A DNA stretch of 36,928 nucleotides from Clostridia bacterium (GCA_029101305.1 JAQXQS010000107.1:1-36928); one strand, 5' to 3'; shown: positions 15,270-23,128, counted from the stretch's first letter. Notes: a model not told the origin generated them from the sequence alone. Numbers and translations: made by a program.

Positions 15270-16124
15270 ATGATTCACGAAAAAATAGAGATTCAATTAA
15301 AAAATTCTGAGTTTAAAGCAAATTTATTTACATATTTCCTGGATAATTCCCTTGAGATCGATCCAGAGAGAAAGAGGCCGGTTGTACTGATCTGTCCAGG
15401 TGGCGGTTATGTAATGACCTCTGATAGAGAAGCAGAGGCACTTGCTGTCAGATTTATGGCGATGGGATATCATGCAGCGATCTTACGTTACAGTACGGCT
15501 CCTGCACGTTTCCCAGAGGCACTTCTGCAGCTGGCTACAGCTGTTGCGATGCTTCGCGAAAATGCAGAAAAATGGCATATTGATACAGAGAAAATCGTAG
15601 TCCAGGGATCTTCTGCCGGAGGACATCTGGCAGCAAGCCTTGGTGTATTCTGGAATAAACCGTTTGTGGCAGAAGCGCTGGGGATAGCCTCTGAAAAATT
15701 CCGTCCGAATGGTCTTATGCTCAGCTATCCGGTAATCACTTCCGGAGAAAAGGCACATCAGGGATCTTTTGAAAATGTTCTGGGTGAAGAGTACACAGAT
15801 GAAAAGAAACGGAAATTCCTGTCTCTGGAATACAACGTCACGAAGGATACACCGCCGACATTCTTGTGGCATACAGCACCGGACGATACCGTTCCGGTAG
15901 AAAATTCCCTGCTGTTTTTCCAGGCACTCCACGCCCTGGATATTCCGGCAGAATTACATATTTATCCGGTGGGCGGTCATGGTCTGGGACTGGCCACAGC
16001 AGAAACTGCATGCCCGAACGGGTATGGAATCCAGGCAGAATGTGAGAGCTGGATACAGCTTGCTGGTGATTGGATGAAGCATCTGTTCGAAGCAAAGGAA
16101 GTCAGAAAGGCACCTTGGGAATAA
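15270..16124 (+). CDS. Alpha/beta hydrolase, xylan-esterase-like
   Basis: Serine esterase of 284 residues, probably removing acetyl groups from xylo-oligosaccharides in the cytosol. The oxyanion segment CPGGGYVM (about 47-54) corresponds to the HGGG region of the family. The nucleophile elbow GSSAG has Ser115 in the middle, the acid is Asp205 or Asp206 in APDDTVP, and His237 in GGHGLGLA completes the triad. There is no signal peptide. AGGAGG lies 10 bp before the ATG. It follows the AraC-family regulator and faces the xylosidase/transporter operon, so deacetylation before GH3 cleavage is a natural role. Carbohydrate esterase activity is inferred from fold subgroup and context; other small acyl esters are possible. 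Confidence 0.82.
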   Translation: MIHEKIEIQLKNSEFKANLFTYFLDNSLEIDPERKRPVVLICPGGGYVMTSDREAEALAVRFMAMGYHAAILRYSTAPARFPEALLQLATAVAMLRENAEKWHIDTEKIVVQGSSAGGHLAASLGVFWNKPFVAEALGIASEKFRPNGLMLSYPVITSGEKAHQGSFENVLGEEYTDEKKRKFLSLEYNVTKDTPPTFLWHTAPDDTVPVENSLLFFQALHALDIPAELHIYPVGGHGLGLATAETACPNGYGIQAECESWIQLAGDWMKHLFEAKEVRKAPWE

Positions 16125-16207
16125 AAAGACGGGGTGTTGGTGCAAATAACAGATGGCATGATTGTAACACAGAACCAAAGTATTGCCTTCTGTGTACGGA
16201 TAGATAA

Positions 16208-16254
16208 AATCAGGGAGTACAGTATTGTGGTTATCACAGCTGTATTCCCTGATT
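16208..16254. terminator. Bidirectional terminator, esterase / RHH gene
   Basis: AATCAGGGAGTACAG (16208-16222) and CTGTATTCCCTGATT (16240-16254) form a 15-bp stem with a single G-T pair. T-rich sequence follows on both strands. It separates two convergent genes. Confidence 0.8.
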
Positions 16255-16266
16255 TGTTTAGGAAAA

Positions 16267-16482
16267 TTATGAGATATTCAGTTCCGGCGGTTCATCCATG
16301 GTATCGGAAACGTATTTTCCATTCTTCTTGCGCTGGCGGACACATTCGGTAAGCAGATACTCGATCTGCCCGTTTACGGAGCGGAAATCATCCTCCGCCC
16401 AGGCTGCGATCTGGTCATAAAGCTTGGCAGAAAGCCTGAGTGGAATCTGTTTCTTAGGCCGGGTATCTTTGTTCTCAGCCAT
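16267..16482 (-). CDS. Small Arc-like ribbon-helix-helix protein
   Basis: 71 residues. The core KKQIPLRLSAKLYDQIAAWA, then FRSVNGQIEYLLTECV, matches the Arc/MetJ ribbon-helix-helix pattern: a beta strand with alternating residues, then two helices with the conserved S-x-N-x-x-I turn. A charged C-terminal tail follows. Its ATG overlaps the stop codon of the SPFH gene upstream by one base (TAATG), so translation is almost certainly coupled. Relatives next to SPFH genes are common in Firmicutes (from memory). It may autoregulate the operon or act as a partner of the SPFH protein; neither is shown. No toxin gene is adjacent. Confidence 0.75.
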   Translation of the reverse strand: MAENKDTRPKKQIPLRLSAKLYDQIAAWAEDDFRSVNGQIEYLLTECVRQRKKNGKYVSDTMDEPPELNIS

Positions 16483-17501
16483 TAGTACAGACTGCCGGAA
16501 TTAACCACCGGCTGGGCATCGTGATTGCCGCACAGCACTACGAGAAGATTGGAAACCATGGCAGCCTTCCGCTCCTCGTCAAGCTCAACCACATTGTTTT
16601 CATTTAACCGCTCTAATGCCATTTCTACCATACCAACAGCACCGTCTACGATCATCTTTCTTGCATCGATGATAGCAGAAGCCTGCTGTCTCTGCAGCAT
16701 AACCGCTGCAATTTCAGGCGCATAAGCAAGATAAGTAATACGTGCTTCGATAATTTCCAGACCAGCCTCGGCAACCTTTTGCTGAATCTCATCGCGGATA
16801 CGTCCGGCTACGATCTCGCTGGAGCCACGGAGACTTCCCTCATCTGCAACTCCGTCACCTGTAGTGTCCACATTTGGCGCTACATCATAAGGATAGATGC
16901 GGACAATATTTCGAAGGGCACTGTCACACTGTAAGGAAAGATATTCCTTATAATTGTCTACATTGAAAACTGCTTTCGCTGTATCAGTAACGCGCCACAT
17001 AACTGCGATTCCGATCTCTACAGGATTACCCAGGCAGTCGTTGATCTTCTGACGGTTGTTATTCAGGGTCATGATCTTTAGGGAAATCTTTTTGTTTACA
17101 TAAGTAGAGCTGGCAGAAGCGGCTGTTCCTGTGGTAGCCAGTGTGAAAACGGACTTGGCAGCATTTCCACCGTCTACGTCACCGCTCTGGTTCAGTTTCG
17201 TTTTCGCAGCGGGGTTTACAGCGGTGCAAAATGGATTTACCCAATAGAAGCCATCATTCTTCAAGGTTCCCACATACTTACCAAACAAAGTGAGTACAAG
17301 TGCTTCCTGCGGCTTCAGTACCTTCAGACCCAGAAATGGGATCCATCCAAGGGCAAGCCATATAATGCCGATAACTGCCAGAGCGGGAATCCATGCAAAA
17401 ACAGCAAATACCACGGCAAGCGCAGCCACTGCATAAAGTAAAATAAACAGCACCATCATTCCCATACCATTTTTCTTGTTGTCCAAAACTTTTTCTTTCA
17501 T
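16482..17501 (-). CDS. SPFH/Band 7 domain membrane protein
   Basis: 339 residues. Two N-terminal hydrophobic helices (about 14-35 and 37-58) anchor it. The SPFH (flotillin/stomatin) domain follows (about 60-270), opening LKPQEALVLTLFGKYVG and ending in an Ala/Glu-rich helical part (AAVMLQRQQASAIIDARK). A low-complexity Ala/Ser/Thr insertion sits near 107-135, and the segment DTTGDGVADEG looks like a thrombospondin type 3 or EF-type calcium loop inside the domain. The C-terminus ends QPVVNSGSLY. Such proteins scaffold membrane microdomains. AGGAGG lies before the ATG at 17501, and a consensus promoter precedes it. It is cotranscribed with the ribbon-helix-helix gene and divergent from a membrane-bound XRE regulator. 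Confidence 0.88.
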   Translation of the reverse strand: MKEKVLDNKKNGMGMMVLFILLYAVAALAVVFAVFAWIPALAVIGIIWLALGWIPFLGLKVLKPQEALVLTLFGKYVGTLKNDGFYWVNPFCTAVNPAAKTKLNQSGDVDGGNAAKSVFTLATTGTAASASSTYVNKKISLKIMTLNNNRQKINDCLGNPVEIGIAVMWRVTDTAKAVFNVDNYKEYLSLQCDSALRNIVRIYPYDVAPNVDTTGDGVADEGSLRGSSEIVAGRIRDEIQQKVAEAGLEIIEARITYLAYAPEIAAVMLQRQQASAIIDARKMIVDGAVGMVEMALERLNENNVVELDEERKAAMVSNLLVVLCGNHDAQPVVNSGSLY

Positions 17502-17546
17502 AGCAATCCTCCTGACAATGAAAAATACCTTTTACGAGATACAAAT

Positions 17547-17575
17547 ATGATATCATTTAGATATCAAAATGTCAA
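17547..17575 (-). promoter_or_regulatory. Promoter of the SPFH-RHH operon, with a palindrome on the -10
   Basis: On the minus strand, TTGACA (17575-17570), a 17-bp spacer and TATCAT (17552-17547). The -10 lies inside the perfect 10-bp palindrome ATGATATCAT (17547-17556), a possible operator. Confidence 0.75.
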
Positions 17576-17626
17576 TGCATACAAGAGAGCTATAGAAAAT
17601 TTTTCGTTTTTTTCCAGGTAAACAAA

Positions 17627-17663
17627 TCGTCGATTGACGAAAATCCACATTTCAGTGTATATA
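17627..17663 (+). promoter_or_regulatory. Promoter and palindrome upstream of the XRE regulator
   Basis: TTGACG (17634-17639), an 18-bp spacer and TATATA (17658-17663). The palindrome TCGTC-GATT-GACGA (17627-17640) covers the -35, so binding there would repress the gene; autoregulation by its own XRE domain is a reasonable guess. Confidence 0.6.
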
Positions 17664-17701
17664 AGAGAGTAACGTAAAAGAATTATGGAGGATATCATAT
17701 A

Positions 17702-18841
17702 GTGGACGCAAAAAGGTTTGGGGCATTTATTTCGGAAAGAAGAAAAACGCAGCATATGACGCAGGCTGACCTTGCCGGAAAAATCGGAGTGACGGATAAG
17801 GCGGTCAGCCGTTGGGAGCGGGGACTTGGATTTCCTGACATTAATACAATGGAGCCATTGGCAGATGCACTGGGGATATCACTTTTGGAACTGATGAGAT
17901 CAGAGGTGCAGATAACCGAAGGGACTGGTGTGAAAAAAGATGAGGTAGCAGAAAAAGATGAGACAGTAGAAATGGGTGGAACAGCAGAAAGAAACGAGAT
18001 GGCAGAAAAGAGAGAGAAAGCGGAAAAAAAATACACGTCTGCAGAGGTGACCGAGATGATGCAATCGATGGAAGAAATACGAAAACAGCAACAGCATCAG
18101 GATAAAATCGCAGGCTATCTTGTGATACCGGTAATCCTGATCATTGTGGCTGTGTTTAAATTCTCTGGTCATGCAAACCTTGGTGGTGCGTTATTTGCCG
18201 GGCTTTTGGGCGCGGGAGCTGCTGTGAGTGGATATTATCTGTGGGTGAATCGGGAAGATAAGGAAAGCAGAAGAATTTATGGATTTTTTACAATCGTTCT
18301 GACTGGCATATTTTTTACAATATGTTCTTTCCTGGTTCCTGACGGATTCTGGGAACAACATAGACAGGAAGCAAGTCTCATCACATGTCTGGTGAATCTG
18401 GCGATTGTCATATACGCATTTGGATTTGCTGTAAAGAGAATGTGCAAGGGCAAAAAGAGCCCGGTACTTATTGCTGTTGTGGCGGTCCTGGAGATTTTGA
18501 TAACTGCGTGGATTTTACAGGGCTTTGCAGCCAGATCCATAGAAAATGCCATGGGAACCAGCAAGGGAGATGTGGCAGAACAGTACGCAACACAGCTGTT
18601 GCTCAATGAAAAAAATCTTGAAGAAGACTGGATACGGGGATATAGTTATGTTCAGATTGATTTGCATCCGGATATCTATCGTGTAGGTTTTTCTTATTAT
18701 GCAGATCAAAAAGATGCAGAAGCGGGAAAAGAAAGCATATATGGCTATGATATTCAGGTGGATTCTGATTATAAAATTACGATAAAAGAAGGAAGTTCTG
18801 CAATTGGAATGGATTTGTGGAGTGAAAAAATAGAAGGGTAA
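17702..18841 (+). CDS. XRE-family regulator with a multi-pass membrane domain
   Basis: 379 residues. The N-terminal helix-turn-helix (about 5-62) reads FGAFISERRKTQHMTQADLA, then VTDKAVSRWERGLGFPD, the usual Cro/CI pattern. A highly charged Glu/Lys-rich linker (about 76-135) looks coiled-coil. About five hydrophobic helices follow (roughly 136-154, 158-182, 192-213, 226-246, 254-274), and a 100-residue C-terminal domain closes the protein. Five helices would put that domain outside, but the count is approximate. It starts with GTG at 17702, supported by GGAGG about 10 bp upstream. It is divergent from the SPFH-RHH operon, and both promoters carry palindromes, which suggests it controls them in response to a membrane or envelope signal. 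The signal is unknown. Confidence 0.82.
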   Translation: MDAKRFGAFISERRKTQHMTQADLAGKIGVTDKAVSRWERGLGFPDINTMEPLADALGISLLELMRSEVQITEGTGVKKDEVAEKDETVEMGGTAERNEMAEKREKAEKKYTSAEVTEMMQSMEEIRKQQQHQDKIAGYLVIPVILIIVAVFKFSGHANLGGALFAGLLGAGAAVSGYYLWVNREDKESRRIYGFFTIVLTGIFFTICSFLVPDGFWEQHRQEASLITCLVNLAIVIYAFGFAVKRMCKGKKSPVLIAVVAVLEILITAWILQGFAARSIENAMGTSKGDVAEQYATQLLLNEKNLEEDWIRGYSYVQIDLHPDIYRVGFSYYADQKDAEAGKESIYGYDIQVDSDYKITIKEGSSAIGMDLWSEKIEG

Positions 18842-18871
18842 ATCGTATTTGAAAAAACGGGAGAAAAGAAC

Positions 18872-20176
18872 ATGAAAGTAGTAATTGCAATTGATTCATT
18901 CAAAGGGAGCATGAGTTCTATAGAAGCGGGTGAAGCTGCCGCAGCAGGTATTCGGAAAGTATATCCGGAAGTCAAGACCAAGGTTTATCCGCTTGCAGAT
19001 GGTGGGGAAGGGACAGTACGGGCACTGGCCCAGGGACTTGGGGGAAGCCTGGAAAATATAACAGTTATCGGTCCGCTTGGAAAAACGGTTGACTGCGAAT
19101 ATGCAATTTTGGAGAAACGTAATATAGGCGGTTCTGGTAGAATTGATTTCGTGGGGAAAGAGATGATGGCTGTTTCAGAGAATGCTTCCGTAGTAGAAAA
19201 TACTTCTATAATAGAAAGTAAACGTGGCTACAAGAACGAGGAAAAGTGCGGGAAGACTGCCATTATAGAAATGGCTGGTGCAGCTGGAATTACGCTGGTT
19301 CCACCTGAACTTCGGAATCCTATGAACACTACAACCTATGGTGTTGGAGAGGTTATAAAAGACGCCATTTCCAAAGGCTGCCGGAATTTTATCATTGGAA
19401 TCGGAGGCAGCGCCACGAATGATGGCGGAATTGGTATGCTTCAGGCTTTGGGAGGAGAATTTTTGGATAAAAGTGGAAAACAGGTGCCATTTGGAGCAGA
19501 AGGTGTGGAAAAGCTTGATTCCATCAGTTGCGAAAATTTGCTTCCGGAATTAAAAGAATGCAGTTTCCGCATTGCCTGTGATGTGGACAACCCTTTATAT
19601 GGGGAAAAAGGCTGCAGCTGTATCTTCGGTCCCCAGAAAGGCGCAACACCAGAAATGGCGGAGCAGATGGACGGGTGGATGGAAAGATACGCAAAGATAA
19701 CAGAAGAATATTTTGCGGATCCAAAAACTAAATTGGGAAAATTTAATTATGATCCAAACTACCCAGGCTGCGGAGCAGCCGGAGGCCTTGGCTTTGCCTT
19801 CCGTACTTTTCTGCGTGGAAAACTGGAACCAGGCATAAATATTGTCCTGGAAGAAATCGGCATAGAAGACCAGATAAAAAATGCAGACATTATAATCACC
19901 GGTGAAGGTCGTCTGGACGGTCAGACCGTTATGGGAAAAGCCCCCATCGGAGTTGCCAGACTGGCAAAGAAATATGGAAAGCCAGTGCTTGCCTTTTCCG
20001 GTTCGGTCACTGAAGATGCTGCCGCCTGTAACGAAGCTGGAATCGATGCCTTTTTCCCAATCCTTCGTCAGGTGACTACACTGGAAGAAGCCATGGATCC
20101 GCAGAACGCGCAGAAAAACATGGAGAATGCTGTAGAGCAGGTGTTCAGGGTGATTAGACTGAAAGAAATAGCATGA
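18872..20176 (+). CDS. glxK: Glycerate kinase (GarK/GlxK family) with an internal insertion
   Basis: ATP-dependent kinase making phosphoglycerate from D-glycerate. Clear family motifs: VVIAIDSFKGSMSS at the N-terminus, PLADGGEGTVRAL, GIGGSATNDGGIGMLQALGG, and near the end ITGEGRLDGQTVMGKAP. The length of 434 residues is about 50 more than usual. The extra sequence lies between YAILEK and KTAIIEMAGAAG (about residues 87-131, nucleotides about 19130-19265) and is polar and repetitive in feel (ASVVENTSIIES). The flanking motifs are intact, so the enzyme is probably active. A GGGAGAA site precedes the ATG 30 bp after the XRE gene, so read-through from that gene is possible. A strong terminator follows. 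Confidence 0.88.
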   Translation: MKVVIAIDSFKGSMSSIEAGEAAAAGIRKVYPEVKTKVYPLADGGEGTVRALAQGLGGSLENITVIGPLGKTVDCEYAILEKRNIGGSGRIDFVGKEMMAVSENASVVENTSIIESKRGYKNEEKCGKTAIIEMAGAAGITLVPPELRNPMNTTTYGVGEVIKDAISKGCRNFIIGIGGSATNDGGIGMLQALGGEFLDKSGKQVPFGAEGVEKLDSISCENLLPELKECSFRIACDVDNPLYGEKGCSCIFGPQKGATPEMAEQMDGWMERYAKITEEYFADPKTKLGKFNYDPNYPGCGAAGGLGFAFRTFLRGKLEPGINIVLEEIGIEDQIKNADIIITGEGRLDGQTVMGKAPIGVARLAKKYGKPVLAFSGSVTEDAAACNEAGIDAFFPILRQVTTLEEAMDPQNAQKNMENAVEQVFRVIRLKEIA

Positions 20177-20233
20177 AAATTCTGTTGTCTCCTCTTGACT
20201 TCTCCCATAAACAAGAGTAATATGAACTACAAC

Positions 20234-20277
20234 GCAATGGCGCGTTAGTGTGATAACGCCGCCATTGCATTTTTTTT
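20234..20277 (+). terminator. Intrinsic terminator after glycerate kinase
   Basis: GCAATGGCG (20234-20242) pairs with CGCCATTGC (20260-20268), extended inward by CGTTA/TAACG with one bulge, followed by an eight-T run (20270-20277). Confidence 0.92.
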
Positions 20278-20333
20278 ACCTCGAAATGGGTAAATAACCT
20301 CGAACAGGGGAAATACACCGGTAAAATACCGGT
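20278..20333 (+). promoter_or_regulatory. Possible operator elements upstream of the amino acid transporter
   Basis: A direct repeat ACCTCGAA (20278-20285 and 20297-20304, 19 bp apart) and the perfect 7-bp palindrome ACCGGTA-AAA-TACCGGT (20317-20333). A clear promoter could not be assigned. The palindrome could be a protein site or a leader hairpin. Confidence 0.4.
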
Positions 20334-20377
20334 TGTGCTGTGATTAATGAGTCTTTTATCAAGAGGAGGAAAGAGAA

Positions 20378-21235
20378 ATGAAGAAGAACTATTTATGGAG
20401 GAAAATGACAAGTGGTCTTATGGCAGCAGCGGTTACCGTGACAGCAATGCCGGGACTTGGACTTACAATGGTACAGGCAGAAGAAAAGAAAACATTAAAA
20501 GTAGCAATGGAGTGCAGCTACGCACCATACAACTGGACCCAGCCAGATGATTCCAACGGAGCCGTCCCCATTTCCGGAAGCTCAGATTATGCATATGGTT
20601 ACGACGTTATGATGGCGAAAAAGATCTGCGATGAGCTTGGCTACGATCTGGAAATTGTGAAACTGGACTGGGATTCCCTGGTACCGGCTGTTCAGTCAGG
20701 AAAGGTTGACTGCGTAATCGCAGGTCAGTCTATTACCTCTGAACGTCAGCAGATGGTAGATTTCTCAGAACCATATTATTACGCATCTATCATCACCTTG
20801 GTAAAAAGTGACGGAGATTATGCAGACGCGAAAAGTGTAGCTGATCTGAAGGGCGTAACCTGTACTTCCCAGCAGAACACCATCTGGTATGATTCCTGCC
20901 TGCCGCAGATCGAAGATGCAAATATTCTTCCCGCACAGGAAAGTGCACCTGCCATGCTGGTTGCCCTGGAATCTGGAAAATGCGATGCTGTTGTAACGGA
21001 CATGCCTACCGGAATGGCTGCCTGCGTAGCTTATCCTGATTTCAAGCTCCTTGACTTCTCTGGTACAGACGGAGCTTTTGAGGTATCTGATGAAGACATC
21101 AACATTGGTATTTCCGTGCAGAAAGGCAACACAGAGCTTCTGGATGCCCTGAACAGCGTGCTGGATAAAATGACAGAGGATGATTACACAGCGATGATGG
21201 ACGAAGCAATTTCTGTACAGCCGCTTTCTGAGTGA
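20378..21235 (+). CDS. Polar amino acid ABC transporter solute-binding protein (family 3)
   Basis: Extracellular amino acid receptor of 285 residues. The signal sequence covers about 1-34 (basic MKKNYLWRK, hydrophobic core, cleavage after VQA), with no lipobox cysteine. The mature protein follows the family 3 pattern: LKVAMECSYAPYNW, YGYDVMMAKKICDELGY, KVDCVIAGQSITSERQQMV and DFSEPYYYAS. The Arg in SERQQMVDF and the downstream Asp region are the usual sites that hold the amino acid backbone. AAGAGGAGG lies before the ATG. It forms an operon with the permease and ATPase that follow. Substrate (His, Arg, Gln, Cys or other) cannot be read. Confidence 0.9.
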   Translation: MKKNYLWRKMTSGLMAAAVTVTAMPGLGLTMVQAEEKKTLKVAMECSYAPYNWTQPDDSNGAVPISGSSDYAYGYDVMMAKKICDELGYDLEIVKLDWDSLVPAVQSGKVDCVIAGQSITSERQQMVDFSEPYYYASIITLVKSDGDYADAKSVADLKGVTCTSQQNTIWYDSCLPQIEDANILPAQESAPAMLVALESGKCDAVVTDMPTGMAACVAYPDFKLLDFSGTDGAFEVSDEDINIGISVQKGNTELLDALNSVLDKMTEDDYTAMMDEAISVQPLSE

Positions 21236-21353
21236 TTTTTGCAATACTAAAACGTGCCCCCAAAATTATTCCCGCAATCTTCACACTTCACTTTAAAGGA
21301 GATTTTGTGGTACGTGTTTCCAATGTTTTGTATAATAGATAGGAGAGAAAATT

Positions 21354-22145
21354 ATGCTTCCTGAAACCTTCTGGGGCCGGATCCAGTATCTGCTCCAGCA
21401 ATACGGCACCTCATTTTTGTCAGGCGCCGGAAATACAATGATCAGAGCCATTGTAGGCACCTTTTTAGGGTGCCTTATTGGCTTTATAGTTGGAATTATC
21501 CAGACAATTCCAGTAGATAAGAGAGATTCTGCAGCAAAAAAGACACTGGTTGGAATACTCAAATTTATTATGGCCTGCGATGTGGAATTTTTCCGTGGCA
21601 CTCCGATGATGGTACAAGCCATGTTCATTTATTATGGAAGTGCTTACCTGTTTAACATCAACATGTCCATGTGGTTTGCAGCATTTTTCGTTGTTTCCAT
21701 CAACACCGGAGCTTACATGGCAGAAACCGTCCGCGGCGGTATCCTTTCAGTGGATGAAGGTCAGACTGAGGCGGCAAAAGCCATTGGAATGACTCACGTT
21801 CAGACCATGATGAATGTAATCCTTCCCCAGGCGCTGCGAAACATAATGCCACAGATCGGAAACAACCTGATCATCAACATCAAGGACACCTGTGTTCTTT
21901 CCATCATCGGAATCGTAGAACTTTTCTACACCACAAAGGGCGTTGCCGGAGCTTATTACACCTATTTTGAAGCCTTTACCATTGCCATGGTAATGTACTT
22001 TATTCTCACCTTCGTATGCTCCAGACTGCTCCGTGTGCTGGAACGCAAGATGGAAGGTCCGCAGAACTATGATCTTGCCACAACGGATACACTGGCTCAC
22101 ACAAGTGGTCTGTATTCCTATCCTAAGAAAAAGGAGGAGAAATGA
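21354..22145 (+). CDS. Polar amino acid ABC transporter permease (HisMQ family)
   Basis: Membrane subunit of 263 residues with about five helices. The family pattern begins FLSGAGNTMIRAIVGT and includes VEFFRGTPMMVQAMF and NTGAYMAETVRGGI, followed by the EAA loop EAAKAIGMTHVQTMMNVILP, which docks on the ATPase, and NLIINIKDTCVLSIIG. It is the only permease in the operon, so the channel is probably a homodimer. AGGAGAG is 7 bp before the ATG. The stop codon overlaps the start of the ATPase gene (ATGA). The N-terminal segment before the first helix (LPETFWGRIQYLLQQYG) is typical of the family. Confidence 0.93.
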   Translation: MLPETFWGRIQYLLQQYGTSFLSGAGNTMIRAIVGTFLGCLIGFIVGIIQTIPVDKRDSAAKKTLVGILKFIMACDVEFFRGTPMMVQAMFIYYGSAYLFNINMSMWFAAFFVVSINTGAYMAETVRGGILSVDEGQTEAAKAIGMTHVQTMMNVILPQALRNIMPQIGNNLIINIKDTCVLSIIGIVELFYTTKGVAGAYYTYFEAFTIAMVMYFILTFVCSRLLRVLERKMEGPQNYDLATTDTLAHTSGLYSYPKKKEEK

Positions 22146-22888
22146 TCATGAGTGAAAAAATCCTTGAAGTAAAACATCTGGGAAAAGCCTTTGGTAGCAA
22201 TCAGGTATTGAAGGATATTGATTTTTCCGTAAGCCCGGGAGATGTGACCTGTATCATCGGTCCATCCGGTTCCGGAAAATCCACCCTTCTCCGTTGCCTG
22301 AATATGCTGGAAACTCCTTCTGCAGGTGAGATCAATTATCACGGAACAGACATTACCAGCAGGAATGTAAATGTTCCCGAATACCGTTCAAAGGTGGGAA
22401 TGGTATTCCAGAATTTTAACCTGTTTAACAATATGACGGCTCTTAAGAACTGTACCATCGGCCAGGTTAAGGTGTTGAAAAAGAGCAAAGAAGAAGCTGA
22501 GAAAAAAGCACTGTATTATCTGGAAAAAGTTGGAATGGCACCTTATATTAATGCCAAGCCCAAGCAGCTCTCCGGTGGTCAGAAACAGCGTGTAGCAATT
22601 GCGAGAGCACTTGCCATGGAACCGGAGATCCTGCTTTTCGACGAGCCGACCTCTGCTCTGGATCCACAGATGGTAGGTGAGGTTTTGGAGGTTATGCGGG
22701 ATCTTGCCCATGAAGGTCTTACCATGATTATCGTAACCCATGAGATGGCCTTCGCCCGGGACGTGTCCAAGCGGGTGATTTTCATGGCAAACGGCGTAAT
22801 CGTAGAAGACAGACCGCCGAAGGAACTGTTCGAAAATCCAAAGGATCCGCTGACGAAAGAGTTTTTAAGCCGCTTCCGTAATGCGTGA
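22142..22888 (+). CDS. Polar amino acid ABC transporter ATPase (GlnQ/HisP-like)
   Basis: Cytoplasmic ATPase of 248 residues powering the amino acid importer. Walker A GPSGSGKST is at residues 40-48, the Q-loop in MVFQNFNLF, the ABC signature LSGGQKQRVAIARAL, Walker B EILLFDEPTSALDP and the H-loop IVTHEM. The ATG at 22142 overlaps the permease stop (ATGA), which implies translational coupling; a second in-frame ATG at 22148 has better spacing from AAGGAGG and may be the true start. It is the last gene of the operon. A weak AT-rich hairpin AAAATTC/GAATTTT (22888-22910) follows, ahead of the repeat-bearing gap. Confidence 0.95.
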   Translation: MIMSEKILEVKHLGKAFGSNQVLKDIDFSVSPGDVTCIIGPSGSGKSTLLRCLNMLETPSAGEINYHGTDITSRNVNVPEYRSKVGMVFQNFNLFNNMTALKNCTIGQVKVLKKSKEEAEKKALYYLEKVGMAPYINAKPKQLSGGQKQRVAIARALAMEPEILLFDEPTSALDPQMVGEVLEVMRDLAHEGLTMIIVTHEMAFARDVSKRVIFMANGVIVEDRPPKELFENPKDPLTKEFLSRFRNA

Positions 22889-22975
22889 AAATTCCAGAAA
22901 TAGAATTTTTGAAAATTGTATTTTAATAACTGCAAGTAAAAAACAAGAAATCCCTATTTTCTATTAATAATGATG

Positions 22976-23060
22976 TTAGAGCGTGTTTGAAAAAGGCTTT
23001 CTGCAATCGCCCGCAAAGTGGGGTGTGCAGATTGCAGGAATGTTTTTTAACAGGCTCTAG
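22976..23060. repeat. Dispersed palindromic repeat, family B, copy 2
   Basis: Ends TTAGAGCGTGTTTGAAAAA and TTTTTTAACAGGCTCTA are near-inverted, and inner arms TTTCTGCAATC and GATTGCAGGAAT pair. The element therefore folds as one long imperfect hairpin. It aligns with copy 1 at 15111-15207. No open frame, no U tract. Confidence 0.75.
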
Positions 23061-23128
23061 GGGCAAAAGATGAAAAGCTTTATTGTGCAAGCACGAACAG
23101 CTTCCTGATCTGGCGCCCCGTGGCATCA
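23059..23128 (-). repeat. Dispersed structured repeat, family A, copy 2
   Basis: Reverse complement of the element at 2472-2540, with an identical 17-base core. The outer helix is GGGGC/GCCCC (23060-23064 with 23115-23119) where copy 1 has GGGTC/GACCC, a compensatory T-A to G-C change that argues for a selected or inherited RNA or DNA fold. Confidence 0.75.

Noticed and set aside
16267-17501. RHH + SPFH genes considered as a toxin-antitoxin or defence system
   Set aside because: No toxin, nuclease or effector domain is present; the SPFH protein is a membrane scaffold type and the neighbours are metabolic.
21331-21336. TATAAT just before the amino acid permease gene
   Set aside because: Transcription would start at the ribosome binding site, leaving no usable leader; no good -35. 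Probably chance.
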